Counted from the first letter of the stretch, positions 25,802-36,928 are shown. The stretch: 64,000 nucleotides of DNA from Pseudomonas sp. GD03919 (GCF_029814935.1 NZ_CP104582.1:2170001-2234000); one strand, 5' to 3'. Notes: generated by a model not told the origin, from the letters alone. Numbers and translations are program-made.

Positions 25802-26731
25802 ATGCGTTGGGTGCTACTGCTGACCTGCCTGTTCGCCAGCCTGGCCCAGGCGCTCGACTACCACCTGCAACCCCGGCTGATCGCCGAGGGCGTCTGGCTG
25901 CTGGAAGGTAGTACCGATAATTTCGCGGCGGAAAACGGCGGCAATATCGTCAACGTCGGTTTCATCGAAACCGCAGACGGCGTGGTGGTGATCGACACCG
26001 GTCCGTCGCGTCGCTACGGCGAGGCGCTGCGCCAGAGCATCGAGAAAGCCACCGGTAAGCCGGTGCTGCGCGTGTTGCTGACTCACCATCACCCCGATCA
26101 TGTGCTGGGCAACCAGGCTTTCGCCGGGGTGCCCATCGCGGCATTGCCCGAGACCACCCGGTTGCTGGCCGAACAGGGCGATGCCATGGCGGAGAACATG
26201 TACCGCCTGGTCGGCGACTGGATGCGCGGTACCGAAGTGGTGTTGCCCACCGAGGAGGTGCAGGAAGGCACGCTGGAAATTGGCGGCAGGCGCCTGCAAC
26301 TGCTAGCTCTACGGGGGCATACCGGCGCCGACCTGGCGATTCTGGATGAGCGCTCGGGCGTGCTGTTCGCCGGCGATATCCTGTTCTATCAGCGTGCGCT
26401 GACCACGCCGAACAGTCCCGGGCTGGATGTGTGGCTGGCTGATCTGGATCGACTCGAAGCAATGCCATGGAAGCAGATCGTGCCCGGCCATGGCCCGGTG
26501 ACCACTGATGCGGCGCCGTTCGTGCAGATGCGTGACTACCTGGGCTGGCTCGATGGCTTGCTGCGTCAGGGGGCAGAGCAGGGCGCGGAGATGAACGAGC
26601 TGATCCGCGCACCGATCCCCGAGCGGTTTGCCCAGGTCAACCTGTCGCGTTATGAGCTGATCCGCAGCGTTAGCCATCTGTACCCGCGCTACGAGCGCAA
26701 CGCCATGGCGCGGGTGGATCGTCAGGATTAG
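25802..26731 (+). CDS. quinoprotein relay system zinc metallohydrolase
   Basis: Metallo-beta-lactamase-fold hydrolase, 309 aa, exported (MRWVLLLTCLFASLAQA). The metal-binding motif is HHHPDH at 95-100; further ligands are in LRGHTGADLAI, FAGDILFY and VPGHGPV. It is related to SoxH. With the SoxYZ-like carrier upstream it forms the 'quinoprotein relay' pair known from other PQQ clusters; the reaction is not established. AGGAGG lies just before ATG 25802. Confidence 0.85.
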   Translation: MRWVLLLTCLFASLAQALDYHLQPRLIAEGVWLLEGSTDNFAAENGGNIVNVGFIETADGVVVIDTGPSRRYGEALRQSIEKATGKPVLRVLLTHHHPDHVLGNQAFAGVPIAALPETTRLLAEQGDAMAENMYRLVGDWMRGTEVVLPTEEVQEGTLEIGGRRLQLLALRGHTGADLAILDERSGVLFAGDILFYQRALTTPNSPGLDVWLADLDRLEAMPWKQIVPGHGPVTTDAAPFVQMRDYLGWLDGLLRQGAEQGAEMNELIRAPIPERFAQVNLSRYELIRSVSHLYPRYERNAMARVDRQD

Positions 26732-26740
26732 CGGCGTGCG

Positions 26741-26962
26741 GTGCTGTAGGGAGGCTTTGGGAGGGCTTCAGCCGCGACCTGTGCAGGAAGATATCGCCGC
26801 TAAAGCGCCTCCCACGCTTAGGCCAGCTTCGTAGCCCGAATGAAATCCGGGAGAAATTTGCTCGCTATCCCCGGATTTCATCCGGGCTACAGGCTGCTCT
26901 TGTGGGAGGGGCTTTAGCCGCGGCTTGCGTATAAGGGCGTCACCGCTGAAGCGCCTCCCACG
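26741..26962. repeat. three palindromic repeats in tandem
   Basis: Two GGGAGG..TTTAGCCGCG..CGCTAAAGCGCCTCCCACGC-type elements (26741-26814 and 26898-26962) flank one GTAGCCCGAATG-type element (26830-26890). Together they fill the gap between the metallohydrolase and the convergent small gene. Confidence 0.7.
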
Positions 26963-26970
26963 CTCAGCGA

Positions 26971-27354
26971 TCAGAGCTCTTCGTCATCACGAATCAGCAC
27001 GTAATGACGACCGTGCTCGGTCTCTTCGTGGTCGTAGACGTAATACATCACCACTTCGCCCTGGGACTGCACGGCTACATAGTCACCGCTCTCGGGCATG
27101 AAGAATTCCCGCGTCGCCGGCTTGGCCAGGCATTCGATATGGGCGCTGACGAAGTGGGTAGGGTCTTCTTCGCCGTAGTAGTCCTCGCGCTGGTGCGCAT
27201 CCCAATCCTGCGGCGGCTCGAAGGCGCCGGTGATCAGCACCTTGCCGTCGCCCAGATCCTGCTCTTCGGCATCCGGATCTTGCTCGTCCGGGCGATAGAC
27301 CGTGCAGTCCAGTGCATCGGGATGGTTGAGAATTTCCTGGCGAGGGTGGGGCAC
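26971..27354 (-). CDS. conserved acidic hypothetical protein
   Basis: A 127-aa protein, strongly acidic (EDYYGEEDPTHF, DHEETEHG, ending RDDEEL), with no signal peptide or membrane segment. I do not recognise a characterised family; similar small proteins are common in Pseudomonas. Codon positions look coding throughout, and the antisense frame reads as a mirror of it. It is convergent with the hydrolase gene and divergent from the second quinoprotein gene. Confidence 0.65.
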   Translation of the reverse strand: MPHPRQEILNHPDALDCTVYRPDEQDPDAEEQDLGDGKVLITGAFEPPQDWDAHQREDYYGEEDPTHFVSAHIECLAKPATREFFMPESGDYVAVQSQGEVVMYYVYDHEETEHGRHYVLIRDDEEL

Positions 27355-27445
27355 GGGCGTCTCCGATCAGAATGTGCGGGCGGCCAAGTGTCGGGCAAAG
27401 CCGGGGCCGCCGCAATCGTCATGAGCATGGCCTGTGGAGCAGGTA

Positions 27446-27463
27446 TTGCTACCAAGGGACGAG
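27446..27463 (+). promoter_or_regulatory. dyad-like site upstream of the second quinoprotein
   Basis: TTGCTACCAAGGGACGAG differs at three of 18 positions from the reference dyad CTACTACCAAGGGACTAG. It lies 109 bases before ATG 27572, the same spacing as for exaB and exaC. Confidence 0.55.
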
Positions 27464-27571
27464 GAAAATCGGCTAGGGGTGCAATTGTTGGGTGGCCTGG
27501 GGGAGCCAAGAATTCGCGGCAGACCGGGAAATTTTCCCGGCAATAACAATGAACCCGCAGAGGTAGCCGCA

Positions 27572-29347
27572 ATGAAACACGCCGGTCTTCGCCAGCCCTT
27601 CCTCCTCACCGCACTCTGTGCCGCCATGCTGTTGCCGTCCGCCGCCGCGCTGGCGGTCACCGACGCCGAGATTCTCAAGGACGCCACCACCACCGACCAA
27701 ATCGTCACCAACGGTCTCGGCCTGCAGGGCCAGCGCTACAGCCCGCTGAGCATCCTCAATGACAAGAACGTCAAGGAGCTGCGCCCGGTATGGACCATGT
27801 CCTTCGGTGGCGAGAAGCAGCGCGGCCAGCAGGCGCAGCCGCTGATCAAGGACGGTGTGATGTATGTCACCGCCTCATACTCGCGGGTGTTCGCCGTCGA
27901 TGCACGTACCGGGCGTGAGCTGTGGCAGTACGAAGCGCGCCTGCCGGACGATATCCGCCCGTGCTGCGACGTGATCAACCGTGGCGTCGCCCTGTATGAC
28001 GACCTGGTAATCTTCGGCACCCTCGACGCCAAGCTGGTGGCGCTGAACAAGGACACCGGCAAGGTGGTGTGGCGCAAGAACGTCGCCGATCACAAGGCGG
28101 GTTACTCCATCACCGCGGCGCCGCTGGTGGTCAACGGCAAGCTGATCACTGGCGTCTCCGGTGGTGAGTTCGGCGTGGTCGGCAAGATCGAAGCTTACGA
28201 TCCGAAGAACGGCGAGCTGCTGTGGAGCCGCCCGACCGTCGAAGGTCACATGGGCTACGTCTACAAGGATGGCAAGGCCATCGAGAACGGCATCAGTGGC
28301 GGCGAGGCTGGCAAGACCTGGCCGGGCGACCTGTGGAAGACTGGCGGAGCCGCGCCCTGGTTGGGCGGCTATTACGATGCCGACACCAACCTGCTGTTCT
28401 TCGGCACCGGCAACCCGGCGCCGTGGAACTCGCACCTGCGTCCTGGCGACAACCTCTATTCCTCCTCGCGCCTGGCACTGAACCCGGACGACGGCAGCAT
28501 CCAGTGGCACTTCCAGACCACGCCGCACGACGGCTGGGACTTCGACGGTGTCAACGAGCTGATCTCCTTCGACTACCAGGAAGGCGGCAAGACCATCAAG
28601 GCCGCGGCCACCGCCGACCGCAACGGCTTCTTCTACGTACTCGATCGCACCAACGGCAAGTTCATCCGTGGCTTCCCCTTCGTCGACAAGATCACCTGGG
28701 CCAAGGGCCTGGACAAGAATGGCCGGCCGATCTACGACGACAGCAACCGGCCCGGTTCGCCGAGCGCGAAGGAAAAGGGCAAGAGCGTGTTCTCCGCACC
28801 GGCGTTCCTCGGCGCGAAGAACTGGATGCCCATGGCCTACAGCCAGGACACCGGCCTGTTCTACGTACCGTCCAACGAGTGGGGCATGGACATCTGGAAC
28901 GAAGACATCGCCTACAAGAAGGGCGCCGCCTACCTGGGGGCCGGCTTCACCATCAAGCCGCTGAACGAGGAATACATCGGTGTGCTGCGCGCCATCGATC
29001 CGAAAACCGGCAAGGAAGTCTGGCGCCACAAGAATTACGCGCCGCTGTGGGGCGGTGTGCTGACCACCAAGGGCAATCTGGTGTTCACCGGTAACCCGGA
29101 AGGCTACCTGCAGGCGTTCAATGCCAAGACCGGCGAGAAAGTCTGGGAATTCCAGACCGGCTCGGGCGTGATCGGCTCGCCCGTGACCTGGGAAATGGAC
29201 GGCGAGCAGTACGTCTCCGTGTTGTCCGGCTGGGGTGGTGCGGTACCGCTGTGGGGCGGCGAAGTGGCCAAGCGCGTCAAGCACCTGAACCAGGGCGGCA
29301 TGCTGTGGACCTTCAAGCTGCCGAAGGAGCTGGTGGCCAAGCGCTGA
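27572..29347 (+). CDS. PQQ-dependent alcohol dehydrogenase, lanthanide type (PedH-like)
   Basis: A second periplasmic quinoprotein alcohol dehydrogenase, 591 aa, with signal peptide to about residue 28. It has the PCCDV disulfide (C131-C132), [11 protein letters not shown], and the catalytic segment [10 protein letters not shown] with Asp323. Position +2 is Asp325, the extra metal ligand that marks lanthanide-dependent enzymes (XoxF, PedH, ExaF); the other quinoprotein in this window has Ser there. It probably oxidises the same alcohols when rare earths are present. It has its own dyad site upstream and a strong terminator downstream. Confidence 0.9.
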   Translation: MKHAGLRQPFLLTALCAAMLLPSAAALAVTDAEILKDATTTDQIVTNGLGLQGQRYSPLSILNDKNVKELRPVWTMSFGGEKQRGQQAQPLIKDGVMYVTASYSRVFAVDARTGRELWQYEARLPDDIRPCCDVINRGVALYDDLVIFGTLDAKLVALNKDTGKVVWRKNVADHKAGYSITAAPLVVNGKLITGVSGGEFGVVGKIEAYDPKNGELLWSRPTVEGHMGYVYKDGKAIENGISGGEAGKTWPGDLWKTGGAAPWLGGYYDADTNLLFFGTGNPAPWNSHLRPGDNLYSSSRLALNPDDGSIQWHFQTTPHDGWDFDGVNELISFDYQEGGKTIKAAATADRNGFFYVLDRTNGKFIRGFPFVDKITWAKGLDKNGRPIYDDSNRPGSPSAKEKGKSVFSAPAFLGAKNWMPMAYSQDTGLFYVPSNEWGMDIWNEDIAYKKGAAYLGAGFTIKPLNEEYIGVLRAIDPKTGKEVWRHKNYAPLWGGVLTTKGNLVFTGNPEGYLQAFNAKTGEKVWEFQTGSGVIGSPVTWEMDGEQYVSVLSGWGGAVPLWGGEVAKRVKHLNQGGMLWTFKLPKELVAKR

Positions 29348-29364
29348 TCGTTTGCGGCGCCAGA

Positions 29365-29391
29365 CGATGGCCGGACTCTGTCCGGCCATCG
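29365..29391 (+). terminator. terminator-like hairpin after the lanthanide-type dehydrogenase
   Basis: Perfect 11-bp stem CGATGGCCGGA / TCCGGCCATCG with 5-nt loop, followed by CCGTTTCTGG. The T-run is poor. The remaining bases up to 29663 hold a dyad site and no gene. Confidence 0.65.
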
Positions 29392-29535
29392 CCGTTTCTG
29401 GCGTTAGCCAGTGCTGACAGGCTGCGTAGCCTCACAACTGGATTTTCACGCAGGGGAACGCAAGGGCAGGCGAACGGGTCTAGCCTATAGCTTTCATGGC
29501 TTCTACTTTTCTGCCAAAGCCCGCGCCAGAACGCT

Positions 29536-29578
29536 CTACTACTAAATGACTAGGCGATCTGTGCCATGGGCACATGCC
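29536..29578 (+). promoter_or_regulatory. dyad plus second block upstream of exaC
   Basis: CTACTACTAAATGACTAG (29536-29553) and, 8 bases later, TGCCATGGGCACATGCC (29562-29578). The same two-block order is seen upstream of the binding-protein and Sel1 genes. It lies 110 bases before ATG 29664. Confidence 0.6.
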
Positions 29579-29663
29579 GAGGTTTTCAGAGGCTTGCTAA
29601 GATCGAACCATGACTCGCTTCCCCGATTGGCAGCGGGCTCCGACAACAAGAGAGGTCAGCATC

Positions 29664-31184
<1,521 letters not shown>

Positions 31185-31238
31185 TTCACTGATGCACGAG
31201 GCCGCATGTTCGCTCCGGCGTGCGGTCTTCTTGAAAGC

Positions 31239-31310
31239 GTAGGGTGCGCTGTGCGCACCGCGGGTGTCCTGGCGCAAGAGTGATCCTCCGGTGCGCGCAG
31301 CGCACCCTGC
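31239..31310. repeat. GTAGGGTGCGCC inverted repeat pair
   Basis: GTAGGGTGCGCTGTGCGC (31239 onward) and GTGCGCGCAGCGCACCCT (31291 onward) form a stem-loop element between exaC and pqqA. Confidence 0.8.
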
Positions 31311-31387
31311 TCGATGCACGGCAGCAGCCCCCTTATCGCGCGCGGCTTCGGCCGCGTTTTTTATTGGCGCATGTTTCAGCACAGTTT

Positions 31388-31446
31388 CGTAGCCCGGATG
31401 CAATCCGGGGATGACCTCGATATTTCCCGGATTTCATCCGGGCTAC
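31388..31446. repeat. GTAGCCCGGATG palindromic repeat, third copy
   Basis: Inverted GTAGCCCGGATGCAATCC / GGATTTCATCCGGGCTAC, the same family as 10500-10560 and 26830-26890. Bases 31447-31596 hold the pqqA promoter region with no gene; CTACCAATGCCAG near 31492 is a weak relative of the regulon dyad. Confidence 0.8.
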
Positions 31447-31596
31447 CCGCAGCTTGCATGCGCGTTTGGCAAAGCCCTGTCGTGTACCTACCAATGCCAG
31501 CCAAATCTCCTCCCAAAGTACCATTTGGCCTCTTGCCTGGCGGGGGCTTAATGGGGTTGCCGGAATGCCCCGGCTTCATAACAAGAGGACCGCACC

Positions 31597-31668
31597 ATGT
31601 GGACTAAACCCGCCTACACCGATCTGCGCATTGGCTTCGAAGTGACCATGTATTTCGCCAACCGCTGA
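31597..31668 (+). CDS. pqqA: PQQ precursor peptide PqqA
   Basis: The 23-residue peptide [20 protein letters not shown] followed by ANR. Glu15 and Tyr19 are the residues joined and converted into PQQ, in the invariant E-V-T-M-Y spacing. A GAGG-type ribosome site precedes the ATG. It is the first gene of pqqABCDEH. Confidence 0.97.
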
Positions 31669-31677
31669 TCGCGCCTG

Positions 31678-31696
31678 GCCCCGGCTCGTCCGGGGC
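31678..31696 (+). terminator. pqqA-pqqB intercistronic hairpin
   Basis: Perfect 7-bp GC stem GCCCCGG / CCGGGGC with loop CTCGT, 9 bases after the pqqA stop and without a T-run. It probably causes partial termination or transcript stabilisation, giving more PqqA peptide than enzymes (inference). Confidence 0.55.
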
Positions 31697-31714
31697 ATCC
31701 CGCTGGTGACTTCC

Positions 31715-32629
31715 ATGCATATCCAGATTCTCGGTTCCGCTGCTGGCGGCGGCTTTCCCCAGTGGAACTGCAACTGCCGCAACTGCCGTGGCGTGCGCTC
31801 CGGCAGCCTGCGGGCGCAGCCGCGTACGCAATCGTCCATCGCCATCTCCGATGACGGTGAGCAGTGGATTCTGTGCAACGCCTCGCCTGACATCCGTGCA
31901 CAGATTGAAGCCTTTCCTGCGCTGCAGCCGGCGCGCAAGCTGCGCGACACGGCGATTGCAGGCATCGTCCTGCTCGATAGCCAGATCGATCACTGCACGG
32001 GCCTCTTGACCCTGCGCGAAGGCTGCCCGCATCAGGTCTGGTGTACCGAGATGGTGCACCAGGATCTGACCACGGGCTTTCCGCTGTTCAACATGCTCAG
32101 CCACTGGAACGGTGGCCTGCAGCATCGGTTGATCGAGCTGAATGCCGAACCTTTCAGCATTCCCGCCTGTCCGGCGCTGAGCATTACCGCCATCGCCCTG
32201 CGCAGTAGCGCGCCGCCGTATTCGCCACATCGCGGCAATCCGCACCCGGGCGACAATATCGGCCTGTTCATCGAAGACAGGCGCAGCGGCCGCAGCCTGT
32301 TCTACGCACCAGGCCTGGGCCAGGTGGACGAATACCTGCTGGGCTGGATGCGCCGCGCCGATTGCCTGCTTGTCGATGGCACGTTGTGGCGTGACGACGA
32401 AATGCGCGTGTGCGAGGTGGGCGACAAGCTTGGCAGCGAGATGGGCCACCTGTGCCAGAGCGGTCCTGGCGGCATGATCGAGGTGCTCGACGGCCTGCCG
32501 TCCGCGCGCAAGATCCTGATCCATATCAACAACACCAACCCGATTCTCGACCTGGACTCGCCCGAGCGCGCCGAGCTGGACGCCCGTGGTATCGAGGTCG
32601 CGTTCGATGGCATGAGCATCGTTTTGTAG
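31715..32629 (+). CDS. pqqB: PQQ biosynthesis protein PqqB
   Basis: Metallo-beta-lactamase-fold protein of 304 aa, now thought to be an iron hydroxylase acting on the Glu-Tyr intermediate. [20 protein letters not shown] opens the protein, followed by the Cys cluster CNCRNC, then [11 protein letters not shown] in place of the usual HxHxDH motif, as in other PqqB proteins. ATG 31715 starts the conserved MHIQILG. The stop codon TAG is the first TAG of a GTAGGGTGCG repeat, so the C-terminus (MSIVL) ends exactly at repeat DNA. Confidence 0.95.
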   Translation: MHIQILGSAAGGGFPQWNCNCRNCRGVRSGSLRAQPRTQSSIAISDDGEQWILCNASPDIRAQIEAFPALQPARKLRDTAIAGIVLLDSQIDHCTGLLTLREGCPHQVWCTEMVHQDLTTGFPLFNMLSHWNGGLQHRLIELNAEPFSIPACPALSITAIALRSSAPPYSPHRGNPHPGDNIGLFIEDRRSGRSLFYAPGLGQVDEYLLGWMRRADCLLVDGTLWRDDEMRVCEVGDKLGSEMGHLCQSGPGGMIEVLDGLPSARKILIHINNTNPILDLDSPERAELDARGIEVAFDGMSIVL

Positions 32630-32693
32630 GGTGCGCGGAGCCGCTCAGGCCTGGCGTACCTTGAAGAATGCTGGTGCGCACGGCGCACCCTAC
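32626..32693. repeat. GTAGGGTGCGC repeat pair between pqqB and pqqC
   Basis: GTAGGGTGCGCGG (32626) and the inverted GGTGCGCACGGCGCACCCTA (32673 onward). The left arm supplies the pqqB stop codon. Confidence 0.8.
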
Positions 32694-32716
32694 GGCAACG
32701 CGTATCGGAGATACTG

Positions 32717-33469
32717 ATGAGCCAACCTGCCATGACACCTGCCGAATTCGAGCAGGCGCTGCGCGCCAAGGGCGCGCTGTACCACATCCATCACCCGTTC
32801 CATCGCGCCATGTACGAAGGGCGCGCCACTCGCGAGCAGATTCAGGGCTGGGTGGCCAACCGCTTCTACTACCAGGTCAATATCCCGCTGAAGGATGCGG
32901 CGATCCTCGCCAACTGCCCGGATCGCGAGACCCGACGCGAATGGATTCAGCGCATCCTCGATCACGACGGTGGGCCAGGTGAGGAGGGTGGTATCGAGGC
33001 CTGGCTGCGCCTGGCCGAGTCCGTCGGTCTCGACCGTGATCAGGTGCTGTCGCAGGAACTGGTGCTGCCCGGCGTGCGCTTCGCCGTCGACGCCTACGTC
33101 AACTTCGCCCGCCGTGCGAGCTGGCAGGAAGCGGCCAGCAGTTCGCTGACCGAGCTGTTCGCCCCGCAGATCCACCAGTCGCGCCTGGATGCCTGGCCGC
33201 AGCACTACCCGTGGATCGATGCCACCGGCTACGACTATTTTCGCAAGCGTTTGAAAGAAGCGCGCCGCGATGTCGAACACGGCCTGCGCATCACCCTCGA
33301 ACACTACCGCACCCGCGAAGCGCAGGAGCGCATGCTGCAGATCCTGCAATTCAAGCTCGACGTGCTGTGGAGCATGCTCGACGCCATGAGCATGGCCTAC
33401 GAGCTGCAGCGTCCGCCGTATCACACGGTGACTGACCAGCGCGTCTGGCATCGGGGCATAGCGCTATGA
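32717..33469 (+). CDS. pqqC: pyrroloquinoline-quinone synthase PqqC
   Basis: Cofactorless oxidase, 250 aa, that carries out ring closure and the final eight-electron oxidation giving PQQ. Conserved segments seen: [31 protein letters not shown], [30 protein letters not shown], and [17 protein letters not shown]. All-helical haem-oxygenase-like fold. It is in the pqq operon between two repeat clusters; start ATG 32717. Confidence 0.96.
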   Translation: MSQPAMTPAEFEQALRAKGALYHIHHPFHRAMYEGRATREQIQGWVANRFYYQVNIPLKDAAILANCPDRETRREWIQRILDHDGGPGEEGGIEAWLRLAESVGLDRDQVLSQELVLPGVRFAVDAYVNFARRASWQEAASSSLTELFAPQIHQSRLDAWPQHYPWIDATGYDYFRKRLKEARRDVEHGLRITLEHYRTREAQERMLQILQFKLDVLWSMLDAMSMAYELQRPPYHTVTDQRVWHRGIAL

Positions 33470-33482
33470 GTCTCAAGCAAGC

Positions 33483-33552
33483 GGTGCGCACGGCGCATCC
33501 TACGGCCGCATTTCCGTTCGACGCGCCCTTTGTAGGGTGCGGCGCGCGCACC
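33483..33552. repeat. GTAGGGTGCG repeat pair between pqqC and pqqD
   Basis: GGTGCGCACGGCGCATCCTA (33483 onward) and the inverted GTAGGGTGCGGCGCGCGC (33532 onward). They bring the pqqC-pqqD gap to about 100 bases in an otherwise compact operon. Confidence 0.8.
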
Positions 33553-33569
33553 AGTCAGGAGCCCGAACA

Positions 33570-33851
33570 ATGACTGCTGTCATCCTCCCGCCCAGCGTAC
33601 CCGCCATCCGCCGTGGCTTTCGCCTGCAGTTCGAACCGGCGCAAGGCTGCCATGTGCTGCTTTATCCGGAAGGCATGATCAAGCTCAACGACAGTGCCGG
33701 CGAGATTCTCCAGCAGGTCGATGGCAAGCGTTCGGTGGCCGAGATCATCGACAATCTGCACCAGCGCTTCCCCGATGTGCCCGGTATCGACGAAGACATC
33801 CTCGCCTTCATGGAGGTGGCCCATGCTCAGTTCTGGATCGAGCTTCGCTAA
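33570..33851 (+). CDS. pqqD: PqqA-binding chaperone PqqD
   Basis: A 93-aa RiPP-recognition protein that binds PqqA and presents it to the radical SAM enzyme PqqE. Residues [37 protein letters not shown] and the C-terminal helix ([17 protein letters not shown]) match the family. ATG 33570 has CAGGAG upstream. Its 3' end overlaps pqqE by 29 bases. Confidence 0.95.
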   Translation: MTAVILPPSVPAIRRGFRLQFEPAQGCHVLLYPEGMIKLNDSAGEILQQVDGKRSVAEIIDNLHQRFPDVPGIDEDILAFMEVAHAQFWIELR

Positions 33852-34977
33852 AGCAGGTCATGAACCAGGGCCACCGCTTTGGCTCCTGGCCGAACTGACT
33901 TATCGTTGCCCGCTGCAGTGCCCGTACTGCTCCAATCCCCTGGATTTCGCCAAGCAGGGTGACGAGCTGTCGACCGCTGAATGGATCGAGGTCTTCCGCC
34001 AGGCGCGTGAACTGGGCGCGGCGCAGTTAGGCTTCTCCGGTGGCGAACCACTGGTGCGCCAGGATCTCGCCGAGCTGATCGCAGCAGCGCGCGGCCTGGG
34101 TTACTACACCAACCTGATCACCTCTGGCATCGGCCTGACCGAAGCACGTATCGCCGAGTTCGCCGAGGCCGGGCTCGATCATATCCAGATCAGCTTCCAG
34201 GCCGCCGACGAGGAGGTGAACAACCTGCTGGCCGGCTCGAAGAAGGCCTTCGCACAGAAACTGGCCATGGCCCGCGCGGTCAAGGCCCACGGCTACCCGA
34301 TGGTGCTCAACTTCGTCACCCACCGGCACAACATCGACAACATCGAGCGCATCATCGAGCTGTGCCTGGAGCTGGAGGCGGACTTCGTCGAACTCGCTAC
34401 CTGCCAGTTTTACGGCTGGGCCGAGCTCAACCGCGCTGGATTGCTGCCAACCCGTGCACAGCTGGAGCGCGCCGAGCGCATCACCAACCAGTGGCGCGAC
34501 AAGCTGGCGGCGGAAAATCACCTGTGCAAGCTGATCTTCGTCACCCCCGACTACTACGAGGAGCGCCCCAAGGCCTGCATGAACGGTTGGGGCAATCTGT
34601 TCCTCGACATCACCCCGGACGGCACGGCGCTGCCCTGCCACAGCGCGCGGCAGCTGCCGGTGCAGTTCCCAAACGTGCGCGAACACAGCCTCGCACACAT
34701 CTGGCGCGAGTCGTTCGGCTTCAACCGCTTTCGCGGTGACGACTGGATGCCCGAGCCGTGCCGTTCGTGCGACGAGAAGCACAAGGACTTCGGCGGCTGT
34801 CGCTGCCAGGCCTTCATGCTCACTGGTGATGCCAGCAACGCCGACCCGGTGTGCAGCAAGTCCGCGCACCATGGCGTGATTCTCGCCGCGCGCCAGCAGG
34901 CCGATGAGGCGCCGCTGGGGCTGGATGCCCTGCAGTACCGTAACGAGAAGGCCTCGCGAATCATATGCAAGGTGTGA
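33823..34977 (+). CDS. pqqE: radical SAM enzyme PqqE (PqqA peptide cyclase)
   Basis: Links Glu15 and Tyr19 of PqqA by a C-C bond. It has 384 aa. The SAM cluster is CPLQCPYC (C29, C33, C36); the SPASM domain has auxiliary-cluster cysteines in [16 protein letters not shown] and [20 protein letters not shown] place the start at ATG 33823, inside pqqD, since homology ([20 protein letters not shown]) begins within the first 15 residues. Translational coupling with PqqD suits their complex. It overlaps pqqH by 13 bases. Confidence 0.95.
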   Translation: MLSSGSSFAKAGHEPGPPLWLLAELTYRCPLQCPYCSNPLDFAKQGDELSTAEWIEVFRQARELGAAQLGFSGGEPLVRQDLAELIAAARGLGYYTNLITSGIGLTEARIAEFAEAGLDHIQISFQAADEEVNNLLAGSKKAFAQKLAMARAVKAHGYPMVLNFVTHRHNIDNIERIIELCLELEADFVELATCQFYGWAELNRAGLLPTRAQLERAERITNQWRDKLAAENHLCKLIFVTPDYYEERPKACMNGWGNLFLDITPDGTALPCHSARQLPVQFPNVREHSLAHIWRESFGFNRFRGDDWMPEPCRSCDEKHKDFGGCRCQAFMLTGDASNADPVCSKSAHHGVILAARQQADEAPLGLDALQYRNEKASRIICKV

Positions 34978-36851
34978 CCGATCCCGATTCGATCTGGAGC
35001 GCTGAACAGGCCGCGGCCGCCAGCACCGACTTCGCCGAGCTGCATGCGGCTCATGGTGGCGTGCTGTGGGTGGCGTTCGATCCGTTGCAGGCGCGTTGCG
35101 GGTTGTTCTTCTGTCGTGACGGTGTCGTCAGTGAACTGACGCCGCCAGGCTTCTCCGTGCGTAGCCGTGTCTATGAGTACGGTGGCGGCGCCTGCTGCGC
35201 CACGCAGCAGGGCGTGGCGTTCGTCAACGAGCGAGATCAGCAGGTCTATCGCATCGATATCGGCTTGGACGGCGGTGCACACGGCGCACCCTATCTGCTC
35301 ACCAGTCAGTCCCACTGCCGTTATGGCGACCTGTCTGTCGTGCCCGCCTGGCAGGCGTTGCTGGCGGTTGAGGAAGGCCATGAAGGCGGCGCGGTGGTGC
35401 ATCGTCTGGTGCGCATCGGCCTTACCGGTAAGCGGGATGTTCTGGTGGAGGGTGCCGATTTCTATGCGGCACCGGTAGCCGACCCCAGCGGCCAGCGTCT
35501 GGCTTGGATCGAGTGGGATCGTCCGCATCAACCCTGGCTCGCCACGCGCCTGTGCCAGCGTGAGTCCGGCGAACGTACCCGCGTGCTGGCCGGTGAGGCG
35601 GGTGATCAATCCCTGCAGCAGCCGCGCTTCGATGCCCAAGGCCGGTTGTGGGTGTTGAGCGACCAGGCCGGCTGGTGGCAACCCGAGTGCGTCGATGGCG
35701 ACATAACGCTGCACGCTGCGCCCTATGATCACGCGCCGGCGCCCTGGCAACTGGACAGTCGAACCTTTCTGCTGCTGGAAAACGGTGAACTGTTGCTGAC
35801 CCGTTTCGTGGAGGGAATAGGCCGCCTCGTAGGGTGCGCCGTGCGCACCGATGCTCTCGCCTCTGAAGCCATTGGTGCGCCCAGCCTGGGCGGCCCGGCG
35901 GCACCCTACGTAGAGCGACAGTTGGCCGAAGGGTTTACGCGTTTCCGTAGCCTGGCTGCCGACAACAAGCATTTCTACTGCATTGCTGCCGCTCCTGATC
36001 GTCTGCCGGCGGTGCTCTCCATTCGCCGCAGCGATGGCGCATTGCAGATGCTGGCAGGCGGTGAGCAGCCACTGGCTGAAGCACAGTTATCAAGGCCTCA
36101 GCCATTCAACTGCACGGTGGGTGAGGGCGAACATTGTCACGGCTTTTTCTACGCCCCCGTGTCGTCCGCAGAGCGCCCACCGCTGGTGATCTTCCTGCAC
36201 GGCGGCCCGACCTCGGCCTGCTACCCGGTGTTCGATCCGCGTATCGCCTTCTGGACGCTGCGCGGCTACGCCGTGCTCGATCTCAACTATCGCGGCAGCA
36301 GCGGCTATGGCCGTGCCTATCGTCTGCGTCTGGCAGGGCAGTGGGGCGAGCTGGAAGTGGAAGATATTCGCGCTGCCATCGACGTGCTCGCCAGCAATGG
36401 CTGTATCGACCCGCAGCGTGTATTCGTGCGTGGCGGTAGCGCCGGCGGCTTCAGCGCGCTACGTGCACTGGTCGAGCTGCCGCAGCTACGCGGTGGTGCA
36501 AGCCTCTACGGTGTCAGCGACCCGCTGGCGCTGCGCCGGCTGACCCACAAGTTCGAGGCCGATTACCTCGACTGGCTGATCGGTGACCCCGAGCAGGATG
36601 CCGAGCGCTATCGAGAGCGCACGCCCTTGTTGCAGGCCGAACGGATCAAGGTACCGGTGATTTTTTTCCAGGGGGCGCTGGATGCCGTGGTGGTACCGAG
36701 CCAGACCGAGGCCATGGTCGAGGCGCTGCGTCAGCGCGGTTTGCTGGTGGAATATCGCCTGTTCGCAGAAGAACGCCACGGTTTCCGTCAGGCCGCGAAC
36801 CTGGCCGAGGCTCTGCGCGCCGAGCATGCCTTCTATCTAAGTCTGGGCTAA
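34965..36851 (+). CDS. pqqH: S9-family peptidase PqqH
   Basis: Prolyl-oligopeptidase-type serine peptidase, 628 aa, associated with the pqq operon in Pseudomonas (PA1990). An N-terminal beta-propeller-like half is followed by an alpha/beta-hydrolase: LHGGPTS, nucleophile Ser in [12 protein letters not shown] (about 492), Asp in [10 protein letters not shown] (about 573), His in ERHGFRQ (about 605). Two GTAGGGTGCGCC-type repeats are translated in frame inside the propeller half (35274-35294 and 35829-35910), the second adding about 27 residues. Both keep the frame open, so the protein is probably still made. Its target (perhaps PqqA fragments) is not established. Confidence 0.88.
   Translation: MQGVTDPDSIWSAEQAAAASTDFAELHAAHGGVLWVAFDPLQARCGLFFCRDGVVSELTPPGFSVRSRVYEYGGGACCATQQGVAFVNERDQQVYRIDIGLDGGAHGAPYLLTSQSHCRYGDLSVVPAWQALLAVEEGHEGGAVVHRLVRIGLTGKRDVLVEGADFYAAPVADPSGQRLAWIEWDRPHQPWLATRLCQRESGERTRVLAGEAGDQSLQQPRFDAQGRLWVLSDQAGWWQPECVDGDITLHAAPYDHAPAPWQLDSRTFLLLENGELLLTRFVEGIGRLVGCAVRTDALASEAIGAPSLGGPAAPYVERQLAEGFTRFRSLAADNKHFYCIAAAPDRLPAVLSIRRSDGALQMLAGGEQPLAEAQLSRPQPFNCTVGEGEHCHGFFYAPVSSAERPPLVIFLHGGPTSACYPVFDPRIAFWTLRGYAVLDLNYRGSSGYGRAYRLRLAGQWGELEVEDIRAAIDVLASNGCIDPQRVFVRGGSAGGFSALRALVELPQLRGGASLYGVSDPLALRRLTHKFEADYLDWLIGDPEQDAERYRERTPLLQAERIKVPVIFFQGALDAVVVPSQTEAMVEALRQRGLLVEYRLFAEERHGFRQAANLAEALRAEHAFYLSLG
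35274..35294. repeat. GTAGGGTGCGCC-family repeat arm inside pqqH
   Basis: GGTGCACACGGCGCACCCTA resembles the arm GGTGCGCACGGCGCACCCTA at one-base mismatch; translated as GGAHGAPYL. Confidence 0.6.
35829..35910. repeat. complete GTAGGGTGCGCC inverted pair inside pqqH
   Basis: GTAGGGTGCGCCGTGCGC at 35829 and GGTGCGCCCAG..GGCACCCTACG ending at 35910 form an inverted pair. It is translated in frame as [20 protein letters not shown]. Confidence 0.85.
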
Positions 36852-36928
36852 GCGCAGGTCGCATTGCATTAACCCGGCAATGCAGTAGGCTGATCGCCAT
36901 TCCATAACAAGAAATTTCAGGCCGTTGC

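Noticed and set aside
27875..29389. 504-codon open frame antisense to the lanthanide-type dehydrogenase
   Set aside because: Same reason: codon-position mirror of the real gene, rich in Val, Ala and His with no motif.
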